Shown one piece after another: positions 53,830-62,334 of a DNA stretch of 64,000 nucleotides; position 1 is the stretch's first letter; each line of letters starts with the position of its first letter. The DNA is taken from contig JAQGHU010000094.1 of NCBI GenBank assembly GCA_028291515.1, positions 1 through 64,000 of the forward strand, written 5' to 3'. This DNA comes from Schlesneria sp. (lineage in GTDB: Bacteria; Planctomycetota; Planctomycetia; Planctomycetales; Planctomycetaceae). A program made the translations under genes and the position numbers. The notes beneath the pieces were generated by a model. It was not told the origin of the DNA and ran no database searches. It saw only the letters and a list, made by a program, of their open reading frames with translations.

Positions 53830-56130
53830 CTACGCGTTGTTCCCGTCTGCAACTCGAAGCTTCCTGGCAGCGGAGACCATGTTGGTGAGTGCCGGTATTA
53901 CCTCTTCCCACTGACGTGTCTTCAAGCCGCAATCAGGATTGACCCACAGCCGTTCCGGCGGAATCCGCTTGGCTGCTTTCTTCATCAGCGCAATGATCTG
54001 CTCTTCGCTGGGAATGTTGGGCGAATGGATGTCGTAAACCCCGGGGCCGATCTGGTTGGGGTAGTTGAAGGTCTCGAACACCTCCAACAATTCCATATCG
54101 GAACGCGATGTTTCGATGGTGATCGCATCCGCGTCCATCTGAGCAATCGCTTCGATGATGTCATTGAATTCCGAATAGCACATGTGGGTGTGAATCTGCG
54201 TCTCATCCGCCACTCCGTTCGCGCAAATGCGATAGGAGTCCACCGCCCAGGTAAGGTATTCCTGCCACTGCGAGCGTCGTAGCGGCAGACCCTCACGGAG
54301 AGCGGCTTCGTCAATCTGAATGATCTGCACTCCGGCCTGTTCCAGATCGAGGACTTCCTCGCGAATGGCTAACGCCAGTTGTTGGCAGGACACCGATCGC
54401 GGTTGATCGTCGCGGACGAAGGACCAGTTCAAGATTGTGACCGGCCCAGTCAGCATCCCTTTCATCGGCTTCTTCGTCAGCGATTGAGCGTACTTGATCC
54501 ACTTGACGGTCATCGCTTTCGGACGGCTGATGTCGCCAAACAGAATCGGCGGCTTGACGCAGCGAGAGCCATATGACTGAACCCAGCCGAGTGTACTGAA
54601 CGCATACCCATCCAGCTGTTCACCAAAGTACTCGACCATGTCGTTCCGTTCGGCTTCGCCATGGACAAACACGTCGAGTCCCAGTGCTTCCTGTTCACGC
54701 ACGCAGCGGGCAATCTCGTTCTGCATCGCTACGCGATACGTGGCTTCGTCGATCGTTCCCGCTTTGAATTGACTTCGAGCCCGGCGGATTTCGGAGGTTT
54801 GAGGAAACGATCCGATCGTCGTGGTCGGATACCTCGGCAGCTTGAGGATTTCCGCTTGTTTGGCGGCTCGCTGGGTAAACGAACTCTTTCGCTGACCCAG
54901 TTGCCCAGTGATCCCGGCGACGGCGGCTTTCACGGTGGGATTATTGACTCGAGGCGATTGACGACGCGACTGAATCGCGGTCCGATTGGCATCCAGTTGC
55001 GCTCGCACGGCATCGCGCCCGTCGTTCAACGCCGACTTCAAGGTGCGAAGTTCCTCCAGCTTCTGCTTCGCAAACGCCAGCCATGACTTGATCTCGCCGT
55101 CCAGCTTCTGTTCGCTATCGAGGTCCACCGGGACGTGCAGCAGCGAGCATGACGGAGCGATCCAGAGTCGGTCCCCCAATTGCTTTGCTACAGGTTCCAA
55201 CCAGTCGAGTATCGCGTGAAGATCGGCCTTCCAAATGTTGCGACCGTTGATGACCCCTAACGAAAGCACGCGATCGGCCGGTAGCTGTTCGATCAATACC
55301 TGGACCTCATCACGAGCATTCACCGCGTCCAGATGAACGCCGGCCACCGGCAGGCCTGCCACCAAGGGAAGGTTTTCCAGCAGCGGTCCAAAGTATGTCG
55401 TCAACAAGAGTTTAGTCCTGCTGGAGCTCAATGACTGGTACGCCGTCTCGAAAGCCTGCTTCCACGCCGGTTCCAGTTCGGTGACCAGGATCGATTCGTC
55501 GATCTGAACCCATTCGACCCCTTCGCATCCAATCGCCTCCAGCAACTGCTGATACACCGGCAGCAATTTCGGCAGCAGCGACAATCTGTCCGAATCATCC
55601 TTCTCCTTGCCGAGCGCGAGGTATGTGACTGGCCCGATGATGACGGGCTTGACGTTGACACCCAAAGCCTTGGCTTCGCGAATCTGCTCGATCAGACGGG
55701 AAGCGTCCAAAGCAAACGTGGTGTCGCCCCGGAATTCAGGAACGATGTAGTGGTAGTTCGTATCGAACCATTTGGTCATCTCTCCTGCTGCAACACCGTC
55801 GGGGTTGTCGCTGCCAGTGGCCGCAGGTGCCGATCGACCACGGGCGACGCGGAAATAGTTATCCAAGACATCGCCGTGATAGCCACGAACGCGTTCGGGA
55901 AGGTTTCCGAGCGTAAAGCTCATGTCGAGCATCTGGTCGTAAAACGAAAAGTCGCCGACTGGAATGAAATCGATACCATGCTGGGCATTCCAATTCAGAC
56001 GACGCAGATCAGCACCGACAGCCTTCAACTGGTCCCGCGACGATTGCCCCTTCCAATAAGCTTCTTGAGCAAACTTGAGCTCCCGGTCTGCTCCGATTCG
56101 TGGAAATCCAAGGTTGTGCGTTCTGACCAT
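53830..56130 (-). CDS. metE: Cobalamin-independent methionine synthase
   Basis: It transfers a methyl group from 5-methyl-tetrahydropteroyl-triglutamate to homocysteine. The 766 residues and the N-terminal half ([20 protein letters not shown]) match the family. The C-terminal half holds the zinc ligands in HMCYSEF and [13 protein letters not shown], with [18 protein letters not shown] and [14 protein letters not shown] around the active site. It starts at an ATG with an AAGG site (56130) and is divergent from a metR-like regulator, the standard arrangement. Homoserine dehydrogenase, upstream in the same pathway, is encoded elsewhere in the window. Confidence 0.96.
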   Translation of the reverse strand: MVRTHNLGFPRIGADRELKFAQEAYWKGQSSRDQLKAVGADLRRLNWNAQHGIDFIPVGDFSFYDQMLDMSFTLGNLPERVRGYHGDVLDNYFRVARGRSAPAATGSDNPDGVAAGEMTKWFDTNYHYIVPEFRGDTTFALDASRLIEQIREAKALGVNVKPVIIGPVTYLALGKEKDDSDRLSLLPKLLPVYQQLLEAIGCEGVEWVQIDESILVTELEPAWKQAFETAYQSLSSSRTKLLLTTYFGPLLENLPLVAGLPVAGVHLDAVNARDEVQVLIEQLPADRVLSLGVINGRNIWKADLHAILDWLEPVAKQLGDRLWIAPSCSLLHVPVDLDSEQKLDGEIKSWLAFAKQKLEELRTLKSALNDGRDAVRAQLDANRTAIQSRRQSPRVNNPTVKAAVAGITGQLGQRKSSFTQRAAKQAEILKLPRYPTTTIGSFPQTSEIRRARSQFKAGTIDEATYRVAMQNEIARCVREQEALGLDVFVHGEAERNDMVEYFGEQLDGYAFSTLGWVQSYGSRCVKPPILFGDISRPKAMTVKWIKYAQSLTKKPMKGMLTGPVTILNWSFVRDDQPRSVSCQQLALAIREEVLDLEQAGVQIIQIDEAALREGLPLRRSQWQEYLTWAVDSYRICANGVADETQIHTHMCYSEFNDIIEAIAQMDADAITIETSRSDMELLEVFETFNYPNQIGPGVYDIHSPNIPSEEQIIALMKKAAKRIPPERLWVNPDCGLKTRQWEEVIPALTNMVSAARKLRVADGNNA

Positions 56131-56214
56131 GGCGAGACCTTCTTTTTCTGACGTTTGGCGTGAGGCAGATGATCGATGGGGCCAAGTCTAGTACTTTCGA
56201 TCCATTACGAAAAA

Positions 56215-56227
56215 TGATACTTTTTCA
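56215..56227. promoter_or_regulatory. Candidate MetR-type box
   Basis: TGATACTTTTTCA lies between metE and the divergent regulator, one base away from the TGAA-N5-TTCA consensus known for MetR. It is 41 bases before the regulator start and 85 before metE. The match is short and could be chance. Confidence 0.4.
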
Positions 56228-56267
56228 CATATCCATAACTTCCGCTCATGCATCGCAAGGCTCGAAG

Positions 56268-57170
56268 ATGTCGACCATTGAACGCATTCACTTGGAAATC
56301 ATCAGGGCCATCGATCGGTTGGGATCGGTGACAGCGGCAGCAGAATCGCTGCATGTGACTCAACCCGCTTTAAGTCATTCCATTCGCAAACTGGAAGAAT
56401 CGCTAGGCCTGGAAATCTGGACGCGGGAAGGCCGATCGCTGCGATTGACGCAAGGGGGCGAGCATCTGTTATCCGTCGCCAATCGCTTGTTGCCTCAATT
56501 CGAAAGAGCGGAACGACAACTCGAACAGTTCGCTCAAGGGGAACGCGGCACGCTGCGAATCGGTATGGAATGTCACCCTTGCTATCAATGGCTGCTGAAG
56601 ATCGCGGCCCCATTTCTGAAAGCCTGGCCCGGAGTCGACCTCGACGTCATTCAGAAATTCCAGTTCGGCGGCATCGATGCCTTGTATGCCAATGACATCG
56701 ACGTGCTGGTCACGCCCGACCCGCTGAAGAAGCCGGGGCTTCTGTTTGAACCTGTGTTTGACTACGAACAGGTTCTAGTCGTTGGCAGGGACCATCCACT
56801 ACGAAAAGCAAAGTATGTCGAGCCAGAGCAACTGATTGACGAGACCCTCATCACCTATCCCGTCTCCGTGGATCGCCTGGATATCTTCAGTCTGTTCCTG
56901 ACTCCAGGTGGGGTCATCCCCAAGAGACACAAGCTTATTGAAACGACAGACATCATCCTGCAGATGGTCGCCTGCGGCCGCGGCGTGGCTGCCCTGCCAA
57001 GATGGCTCGTGAAAGAACAGCAAGCACGATTTGATCTGTTCCCGATCCGACTGGGCAAGCAGGGAATCGCCAAGCAGATTTTTCTCGGCCTGCGAATCAA
57101 AGATCTGGAGATCGACTACATCAAGGCCTTCATCGAAATCGCTCGTTCCAGCAAGTCGTTGGCCAAGTGA
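56268..57170 (+). CDS. metR: LysR-family regulator, MetR-like
   Basis: A standard LysR N-terminus: AIDRLGSVTAAAESLHVTQP with ALSHSIRKLEESLGLEIWTR, then an effector domain with TLRIGMECHPCYQWL. The ATG at 56268 (MSTIERIHLEIIRA) follows a GAAG stretch; the frame opens at 56160 but the extra codons are not family-like. MetR uses homocysteine as co-inducer to activate metE, and the divergent position supports that role. Confidence 0.85.
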   Translation: MSTIERIHLEIIRAIDRLGSVTAAAESLHVTQPALSHSIRKLEESLGLEIWTREGRSLRLTQGGEHLLSVANRLLPQFERAERQLEQFAQGERGTLRIGMECHPCYQWLLKIAAPFLKAWPGVDLDVIQKFQFGGIDALYANDIDVLVTPDPLKKPGLLFEPVFDYEQVLVVGRDHPLRKAKYVEPEQLIDETLITYPVSVDRLDIFSLFLTPGGVIPKRHKLIETTDIILQMVACGRGVAALPRWLVKEQQARFDLFPIRLGKQGIAKQIFLGLRIKDLEIDYIKAFIEIARSSKSLAK

Positions 57171-57253
57171 CGCGAATGGCCTGAACCACCAATTGGCCTT
57201 CGGTGGAGTCTCCTGATTGCGACAAATCAATTGCTGTCCAAAGCGCCGGGAAT

Positions 57254-57276
57254 GGAAAAGGGGGCAGGTCCATTTA
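57254..57276. repeat. REP-like sequence (RAYT-associated), left outer copy
   Basis: GGAAAAGGGGGCAGGTCCAT and onward matches the left end of the RAYT element at 60443. It lies about 60 bases beyond the stop of the methyltransferase gene and marks one edge of the displaced module. Confidence 0.7.
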
Positions 57277-57334
57277 CAAAGTGCGATGCAGTCCTCACCC
57301 AGTCGGTCGTCGTTCACGAAATCGCTAAGTCATG

Positions 57335-58519
57335 TCATTGATCATCAGATCTTAAGCCTGTCAGCCGTGACTTGATTGCATCCCCGTCAGGTTCGCCGTG
57401 GCCAGTTTCCCAAGCCTTCCGCTCTTCGACCTCATTCCAGTTCACATACGGTTCCGCGGCCTTCTTGCGGAGCAGCGAATAATCTGACTGATCCCAATTT
57501 GGGTGAACGGAGTCGACTTCCAACCAGTGGCGTATGGCCAACTGAATTGTGTTTCGAAGCGTGGGTAGATCCCGAATCAATAGATAGCCACCGTTTCGGA
57601 GTTGATTCCAAACGTCCATCAATTCAAAAAGCGTCCATTCATTCGATTCGTCGATAATAATCAAGTCGCACAGACGGTCGGGAGACGCGTTTTCGACCTG
57701 TGTGTTTTCCGAATGCTTGCTGATCGTGAAAACCGGCGTTCCAATCTGCTCACGGATTCTCGTTGCGAAACCGTTCGGTCCCCACACTGCAACGATTGGG
57801 GCAACGTCCGCGGTGTGCGTCGAAGCCAAGAGCTTTTCGAGGTCTGGGAAAATGCGACCGCTTCCGATTGGTCGAAGTCGCCTCTTAACGATGCTGATAT
57901 TCGATTGATTGCAGTTCATTGTGAGGGATTCCACGTCGCCCGCACACATTGAAGCCAAATGGGTTACGTACAGGAAGTCTCTGTGCCGACGAGTGTCATG
58001 GAACATTAAATGGCCGCCTGGAACCAGGGCACTCCAACTGGAGATCGCGAACGGAAGTCGGAGTTCATCCACACCGTCTACAAATACAAAGTCGTAGTGG
58101 CTATCGCAGGGAATGCTGCTGAGTGTGCGAAAGTCGACTGTTGATGTAATTCCGAGAAGTGCCAGGTTGGATTTCGTGCGTTCAATCCATTCCAGGCTGG
58201 TGTCAACTGAAATCATCTTTCCAGTGGAATAAGCTCGAAGTACCTGCGTGCTGGCACCAACGCCAAACTCTAGGATTTGCGCCGAGGTGGCAGCAAATTG
58301 AGAAAGGACGATTGCATCCTCACGAGAAATGTCACCGATGTATGGAATCAACTTTGTTTCACTCGTTCTTCGACGCTTCAGGTATCCTCTTAGTTTCTTC
58401 TCTAGATCCGCAATCTCCTTCTGTTGCTTTTCGAGTCGATTAACAAGATCCGGACTGGTTCGGTCCAGAAATAGTTCCTGGCACCTTTTCTTGACCGGTC
58501 TCGAAAACATCGTCCGCAT
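57335..58519 (-). CDS. Class I methyltransferase-like protein with a second Rossmann-like half
   Basis: After a basic, coiled-coil-like N-terminus (VNRLEKQQKEIADLEKKLRG) comes the methyltransferase core: IPYIGDISREDAIVLSQFAA, ILEFGVGAST (motif I, about residues 85-95), ISVDTS and a following DFVFVDGVDELR. A second, similar half (IVAVWGPNGFATRIREQIG; CDLIIIDESNEWTLFELMDV) suggests an internal duplication or a fused partner domain. Substrate unknown; FkbM-type or glycan methylation would be typical. Residues 48-140 are duplicated at 61224-61503 with about ten differences in 280 bases and no gaps. Confidence 0.7.
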   Translation of the reverse strand: MRTMFSRPVKKRCQELFLDRTSPDLVNRLEKQQKEIADLEKKLRGYLKRRRTSETKLIPYIGDISREDAIVLSQFAATSAQILEFGVGASTQVLRAYSTGKMISVDTSLEWIERTKSNLALLGITSTVDFRTLSSIPCDSHYDFVFVDGVDELRLPFAISSWSALVPGGHLMFHDTRRHRDFLYVTHLASMCAGDVESLTMNCNQSNISIVKRRLRPIGSGRIFPDLEKLLASTHTADVAPIVAVWGPNGFATRIREQIGTPVFTISKHSENTQVENASPDRLCDLIIIDESNEWTLFELMDVWNQLRNGGYLLIRDLPTLRNTIQLAIRHWLEVDSVHPNWDQSDYSLLRKKAAEPYVNWNEVEERKAWETGHGEPDGDAIKSRLTGLRSDDQ

Positions 58520-58619
58520 CTTCGCAAGGTGTCCCCATCCACCTAAGATAACGAACGGTGCCTCACGCGCAAAAAAAAACGTGCCGAACAGTGTTAGGCC
58601 TGTCCCTTTGTTTGCCCGG

Positions 58620-59402
58620 CTATCGCGCTAGTTGTGCTAACCTCTCCTCAAGTTCATTTGCCTTTCGAGCATTCTTTCGAACACCAATTCCGGTCGCAAA
58701 ACACTTCGCCAAGTTGTGCATAGCCACAAGGTCGTTGGATGCAGTAGCTCGCTTCAAGTACTCTGCGCCTTCCCGAGGGCTCAGAACAGATAGAGATCCA
58801 AAACAAAGAAGATGTCCAAGATTTGCCATGGAAGGAATGTCTCCACGGCCTGCAGCTTCACGATACCATTTTATTGCCTCCTCTTCATTTCGGGCAGTTC
58901 CAATACCTTCGTCGTAAATCAGGGCAAGGTTAAACTGAGATTCTACAATTCCCTGAATAGCTGCGCGTAAAAACCATTGGCGCGCGATAGATGTACTGCG
59001 CTTCGCTCCGTTTCCTGTCAAATATAGATACCCAAGATTGTGTTGAGAATCGGCAAATCCCGCAGTTGCGGCACGACGGTACCATTTTGCAGCCATGGCA
59101 GCATCCCGGCTCACTCCCGTCCCGTGTTCGTAAAATACACCAATGTTGTGCATCGCGTCTAAACAGCCATGCTGTGCCGCCTTAGTGTACCACTCAGCAG
59201 CTTTCTTCAAGCTTCGTCGAACTCCATCACCCAACTCATAGCACAAGGCCACGTCATATTCGGCCTCGTAATTACCAGCTCGTGCCAACGACATCAGAAT
59301 CCCAAAAGCTTCGCGATGCTTTGGTCGAGATAATGGATCCGAGATCACCTTCCTGGAACGTCGCAACAGAATTGCGGAGTCATGAGGAGTGTGTTGTTTC
59401 AT
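58620..59402 (-). CDS. Sel1-repeat protein
   Basis: 260 residues made of six or so Sel1-type repeats: EYDVALCYELGDGVRRSLKK, AAQHGCLDAMHNIGVFYEHG, ATAGFADSQHNLGYLYLTGN and later AASNDLVAMHNLAKCFATGIG-type units. These form right-handed solenoids that bind proteins. An AAGGTGATGCG-type ribosome site lies just before the ATG. It begins 25 bases after the RHS tip stop (59428), directly downstream of a toxin-like tip, so it may be the cognate immunity or regulatory protein (inference). Confidence 0.8.
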   Translation of the reverse strand: MKQHTPHDSAILLRRSRKVISDPLSRPKHREAFGILMSLARAGNYEAEYDVALCYELGDGVRRSLKKAAEWYTKAAQHGCLDAMHNIGVFYEHGTGVSRDAAMAAKWYRRAATAGFADSQHNLGYLYLTGNGAKRSTSIARQWFLRAAIQGIVESQFNLALIYDEGIGTARNEEEAIKWYREAAGRGDIPSMANLGHLLCFGSLSVLSPREGAEYLKRATASNDLVAMHNLAKCFATGIGVRKNARKANELEERLAQLAR

Positions 59403-59427
59403 CGCATCACCTTAGAAGTATGAATCG

Positions 59428-60442
59428 TCATTCAGTACCAGGCAATCCAACAGGAACTAAACATGCTAGACCGCACGCGGTATACACTACGCCACATTCC
59501 GCGAGAGAAAGATATAACACCCTATTGGCGAGAGTGATATCCTCGGAGTTGCGCGCTCCTCCTAATTGGAACTCGTGTGTTTCTTCGGCCGAATCAACAC
59601 AATCATCAAAATCCACAGCGCAGGCAGCCTCGCAACTAACAAGGAAGAATATCTTCAAGAAACCGCGATCGCATCCACCTTTTCGTTTTCGAGGTTGTTT
59701 CTTTATCCAGTTCGGCTTTTGACGTTGCTTCGTGGTGGGTCGCCCTGACCTCGGCTTTGTGTGCTTGTCGCTTGTGCTAGGACGTGCTCCTTTCGTGTGT
59801 TCCTCAAGTCCAAATGGGTCATAAGAGTCAAGTGGACTACTTGAGACATACTCATAGAGATTACTTGAATCAGCCCAGTAGCCAATTGGATCACGTCGAA
59901 GCCAGAATCCTGTTGTGGGGTGGAGTATGCGATTACGCGCGTCAAATAGACAAATATCCGATGATATGGTGCGGTGGCCAGAATACAGGAAATCCCAAAC
60001 CAATCCGGAACGAGCTAGAGGAGCAAAAGAAGCTGTCAAGAACACAGGTGTTCCATAGGCTGAATACGAGTAGCGTTCAGAGACGCTGCCTATTGTGTCG
60101 ATGACTGCGACGGTATTCCAGTTTGAATCCTGAAGCCCGTGGAGTCGTTCGTCCAATGTGCCACCACCGGTGGTATCTCGATCGCGTAGCACGATGTCGT
60201 CGACATATCTCTGTCCCCAGACCTGCTGCTGCTCCGGGGTCGCAGAATCGGGACTTGTCCCAATGCGTTCTTCGACCGACTGCCAATCGGAAGTGAAGTA
60301 GCAGTGTCGCGTTTCTGAGAGCGTTCCCCCTGCGAAGCTTTGCCGATTTACCAGAAACATGCGAGCGTCAAAGATGTTCTGCTGAACGGTATTCGTCGAT
60401 GCCGTGTCGACGAGCTTGACCAGTCGATTCCAGGCATCGAAT
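59428..60442 (-). pseudogene. Displaced RHS C-terminal tip (5' truncated)
   Basis: RHS core sequence is recognisable from FDAWNRLVKLVDTA (60442) through WQSVEERIGTSPDSATPEQQ and DPIGYWADSSNLYEYVSSSP to a DPFGLEEH end motif. It aligns closely with the intact RHS protein at 62270-64000. The N-terminal part is missing: the frame abuts the RAYT element. The tail after DPFGL is about 125 residues, Lys/Arg-rich then Cys-rich (FLVSCEAACAVDFDDC; CGLACLVPVG), and differs from the intact protein's tail. Upstream codons in the same frame run inside the RAYT gene antisense and are not real. It is likely an orphan toxin tip that could re-join a full RHS by recombination. Confidence 0.8.
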
Positions 60443-61221
60443 GCGGAAAAGGGGACAGGTCCATTTAGGAGTTGTTTCATTGGGGATTGCGAGGTCTGCC
60501 TCGTGGGCGAAGGGTGGATTGGAGGCCGAGTTGGTGGGTGGTCTGTTCGATCCAGGTGGAAGAGCCATAGGGCTGGCCGCGTAAGACACAGCGGCGGAGC
60601 GACTGCAACTCGGCGTCGGATTGCGGTTCGTTGACCAGTTCCGCCCAGCGGCGAGGCCGTGGCATGGGCCAAGCACCCAGCAGGCGGCGCTGGTTGACGG
60701 TTCCTTGCTCGCGTCGCCAGAGGCTGGACCATTGCCAGTCTTCCGCTCGCTGCACCAGATTGGCTCGCAGCGCATTGCGTTCGACGTACCGCGCCACCTG
60801 GTAGAAGTAATCGTCCGTCTCGACGGGGAACGACTTGAAGCGTCCCTGATACACGTGTCCTTCACCGACCCGCCGCTTGTGCTTCTGCCAGCGAGTCACG
60901 TGAGTGACCGACAGCCGCTGCATGAACGCCGCCAGGTCTCCGTCGCTCTCGGGCCATAAGAGGAGATGCCAGTGGTTGGGCATCACGCAATATGAGCAGA
61001 TTCGCATCGGTTGTTTGACCAGGGTCTCCTCGATCACGTCTTCAAACGCGGCGTAATCGGCCGGCTTGTCAAACAACCGCTGCCGCCCCACGCCTCGATT
61101 GAGCACATGAAACACCATCCCACCCGGAGTGATTCGACTGGTTCTTGGCATGATGCCACAAGACGCTACCAGCCCTCGAACTCCCTGTCAATAATGGACC
61201 TGTCCCCTTTTCCGCCCCGTA
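60443..61221. mobile_element. RAYT element with inverted REP ends
   Basis: The left end GCGGAAAAGGGGACAGGTCC (60443) and the right end GGACCTGTCCCCTTTTCCGC (61196-61215) are perfect inverted repeats flanking a RAYT gene. On the left it abuts the truncated RHS tip, on the right the truncated methyltransferase fragment. Similar REP-like sequences lie at 57254-57276 and 61745-61774 in inverted orientation. Confidence 0.85.
60477..61151 (-). CDS. REP-associated tyrosine transposase (RAYT, Y1_Tnp)
   Basis: 224 residues with the family start MPRTSRITPGGMVFHVLNRG, the HUH metal site in CVMPNHWHLLLWP, the RWQKHKRRVGEGHVYQGRFK block and YFYQVARYVERNALRANLV, where the catalytic Tyr (YVERN) lies. The protein appears intact. 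RAYTs excise and insert REP sequences through single-strand chemistry. Both ends of the element are inverted REP-like repeats. Confidence 0.92.
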   Translation of the reverse strand: MPRTSRITPGGMVFHVLNRGVGRQRLFDKPADYAAFEDVIEETLVKQPMRICSYCVMPNHWHLLLWPESDGDLAAFMQRLSVTHVTRWQKHKRRVGEGHVYQGRFKSFPVETDDYFYQVARYVERNALRANLVQRAEDWQWSSLWRREQGTVNQRRLLGAWPMPRPRRWAELVNEPQSDAELQSLRRCVLRGQPYGSSTWIEQTTHQLGLQSTLRPRGRPRNPQ

Positions 61222-61223
61222 TT

Positions 61224-61508
61224 GGCTATCGTAGGAAATGCTGCTGAGTGTGCGAAAGTCGACTGTTGATGTAATTCCAAGAAGCGCCAGGTTGGATTTT
61301 GTGCGTTCAATCCATTCAAGGCTGGTGTCAACTGAAATCATCTTTCCAGTTGAATAAGCTCGAAGTACCTGCGTACTGGCACCGACGCCAAACTCTAGGA
61401 TTTGCGCCGAGGTGGCAGCAAATTGAGAAAGGACGATTGCATCCTCACGAGAAATGTCACCGATGTATGGAATCAACTTTGTTTCACTCGCTCTTCGACG
61501 CTTGCGGG
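61224..61508 (-). pseudogene. Duplicated methyltransferase fragment
   Basis: 280 bases match 58099-58378 with about ten substitutions and no gaps, encoding residues 48-140 of the complete methyltransferase (IPYIGDISREDAIVLSQFAA ... TLSSISYDSQY). The N-terminus is lost and the C-terminal end stops at the RAYT element. A few percent divergence means the duplication is not recent. The 61509-61776 gap contains no gene that I can support. Confidence 0.85.
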
Positions 61509-61744
61509 CTAGTGCTTATCGATTCTCCACAGGACAAACGGCGATTTCGTTGCTGTTGGACTTAAAGCAAATGAGCTTCTGCTGCTTGAACAACTCAACA
61601 CGGTCATTCTCTGCGGTCAGGTCAACTTGTCCTCTTTCCGCAATGAATCACTTGGACATTTGTCTGGTAGTTCGATCGTAATGCATGTTTCGACTTCGGC
61701 CTCACCCTTTCGTGACCTGTATATGACATAGTAAAGGGGACGAG

Positions 61745-61774
61745 TGACCTGTCCCCCCTTTTCCGAGCCCCGTA
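61745..61774. repeat. REP-like sequence (RAYT-associated), right outer copy
   Basis: TGACCTGTCCCCCCTTTTCC and onward matches the right end of the RAYT element and is inverted to 57254-57276. It lies immediately beyond the stop of the lipoprotein gene. Confidence 0.7.
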
Positions 61775-61776
61775 GG

Positions 61777-62334
61777 TTAGTTCTGTGTGTCCACGTATTT
61801 CGGTTTCGTGATTTTCTCAACGGTTGCCGAATAATAGGTTCCTTGGCCCACAGCGTTCACATTTAACAGAAGATGTATTTTCTCTGGGCTACCGTCCCCA
61901 ATACTGAGAATCTGCTCAGTGTTGGTGAGGTCTCGGTCGTTTGAGGGATTCGCCCCTGAGTTCCTGTCGAGCATGATTTCCTCTATTGTTAGATCTACGA
62001 TTCCATCATCGTTTGTTGTTCCGTACTCCCAAGGGGACTCCTCCCAATTGCGGCGGTGGTGGTTATCCTGTTCGGTAGATGTAGTAGCACGGTCGTAGTC
62101 GGACTTCATGCCCACGCGGACGTTTGCCGCTGGAGTGCCCGAAGCCGTCTTTACAATCCTTAAACGCACCGCTTGTGAGGTTGTTCTCATCGGATCACAA
62201 CCTAAACACAGAAGGCAGACGACAAGTATACTCCCTGTTGATAACCAGCCGAGGGCGCTGCTTCCGATACTACCAACTCGGCCTCGACGGCACTGAATTC
62301 TTGGTGCAGTCGTCCCAGAGAATGGTGCATGCAT
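61777..62334 (-). CDS. Lipoprotein downstream of RHS protein
   Basis: A membrane-targeting segment ends WLSTGSILVVCLLCLGC, so the mature lipoprotein would start at the Cys of LGC. The mature part has a small beta domain (TSQAVRLRIVKTASGTPAAN, reminiscent of a carboxypeptidase-regulatory-like start) and a Thr/Asn/Glu-rich C-terminus. The ATG at 62334 is the likely start; the frame extends to 62370. Either start overlaps the RHS gene end by 65-100 bases. Position after an RHS toxin suggests an immunity or partner protein (inference). Confidence 0.55.
   Translation of the reverse strand: MHAPFSGTTAPRIQCRRGRVGSIGSSALGWLSTGSILVVCLLCLGCDPMRTTSQAVRLRIVKTASGTPAANVRVGMKSDYDRATTSTEQDNHHRRNWEESPWEYGTTNDDGIVDLTIEEIMLDRNSGANPSNDRDLTNTEQILSIGDGSPEKIHLLLNVNAVGQGTYYSATVEKITKPKYVDTQN

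Noticed and set aside
60480-60732. N-terminal extension of the RHS-tip frame
   Set aside because: It runs antisense inside the RAYT gene and has no RHS homology; real RHS sequence begins at 60442.
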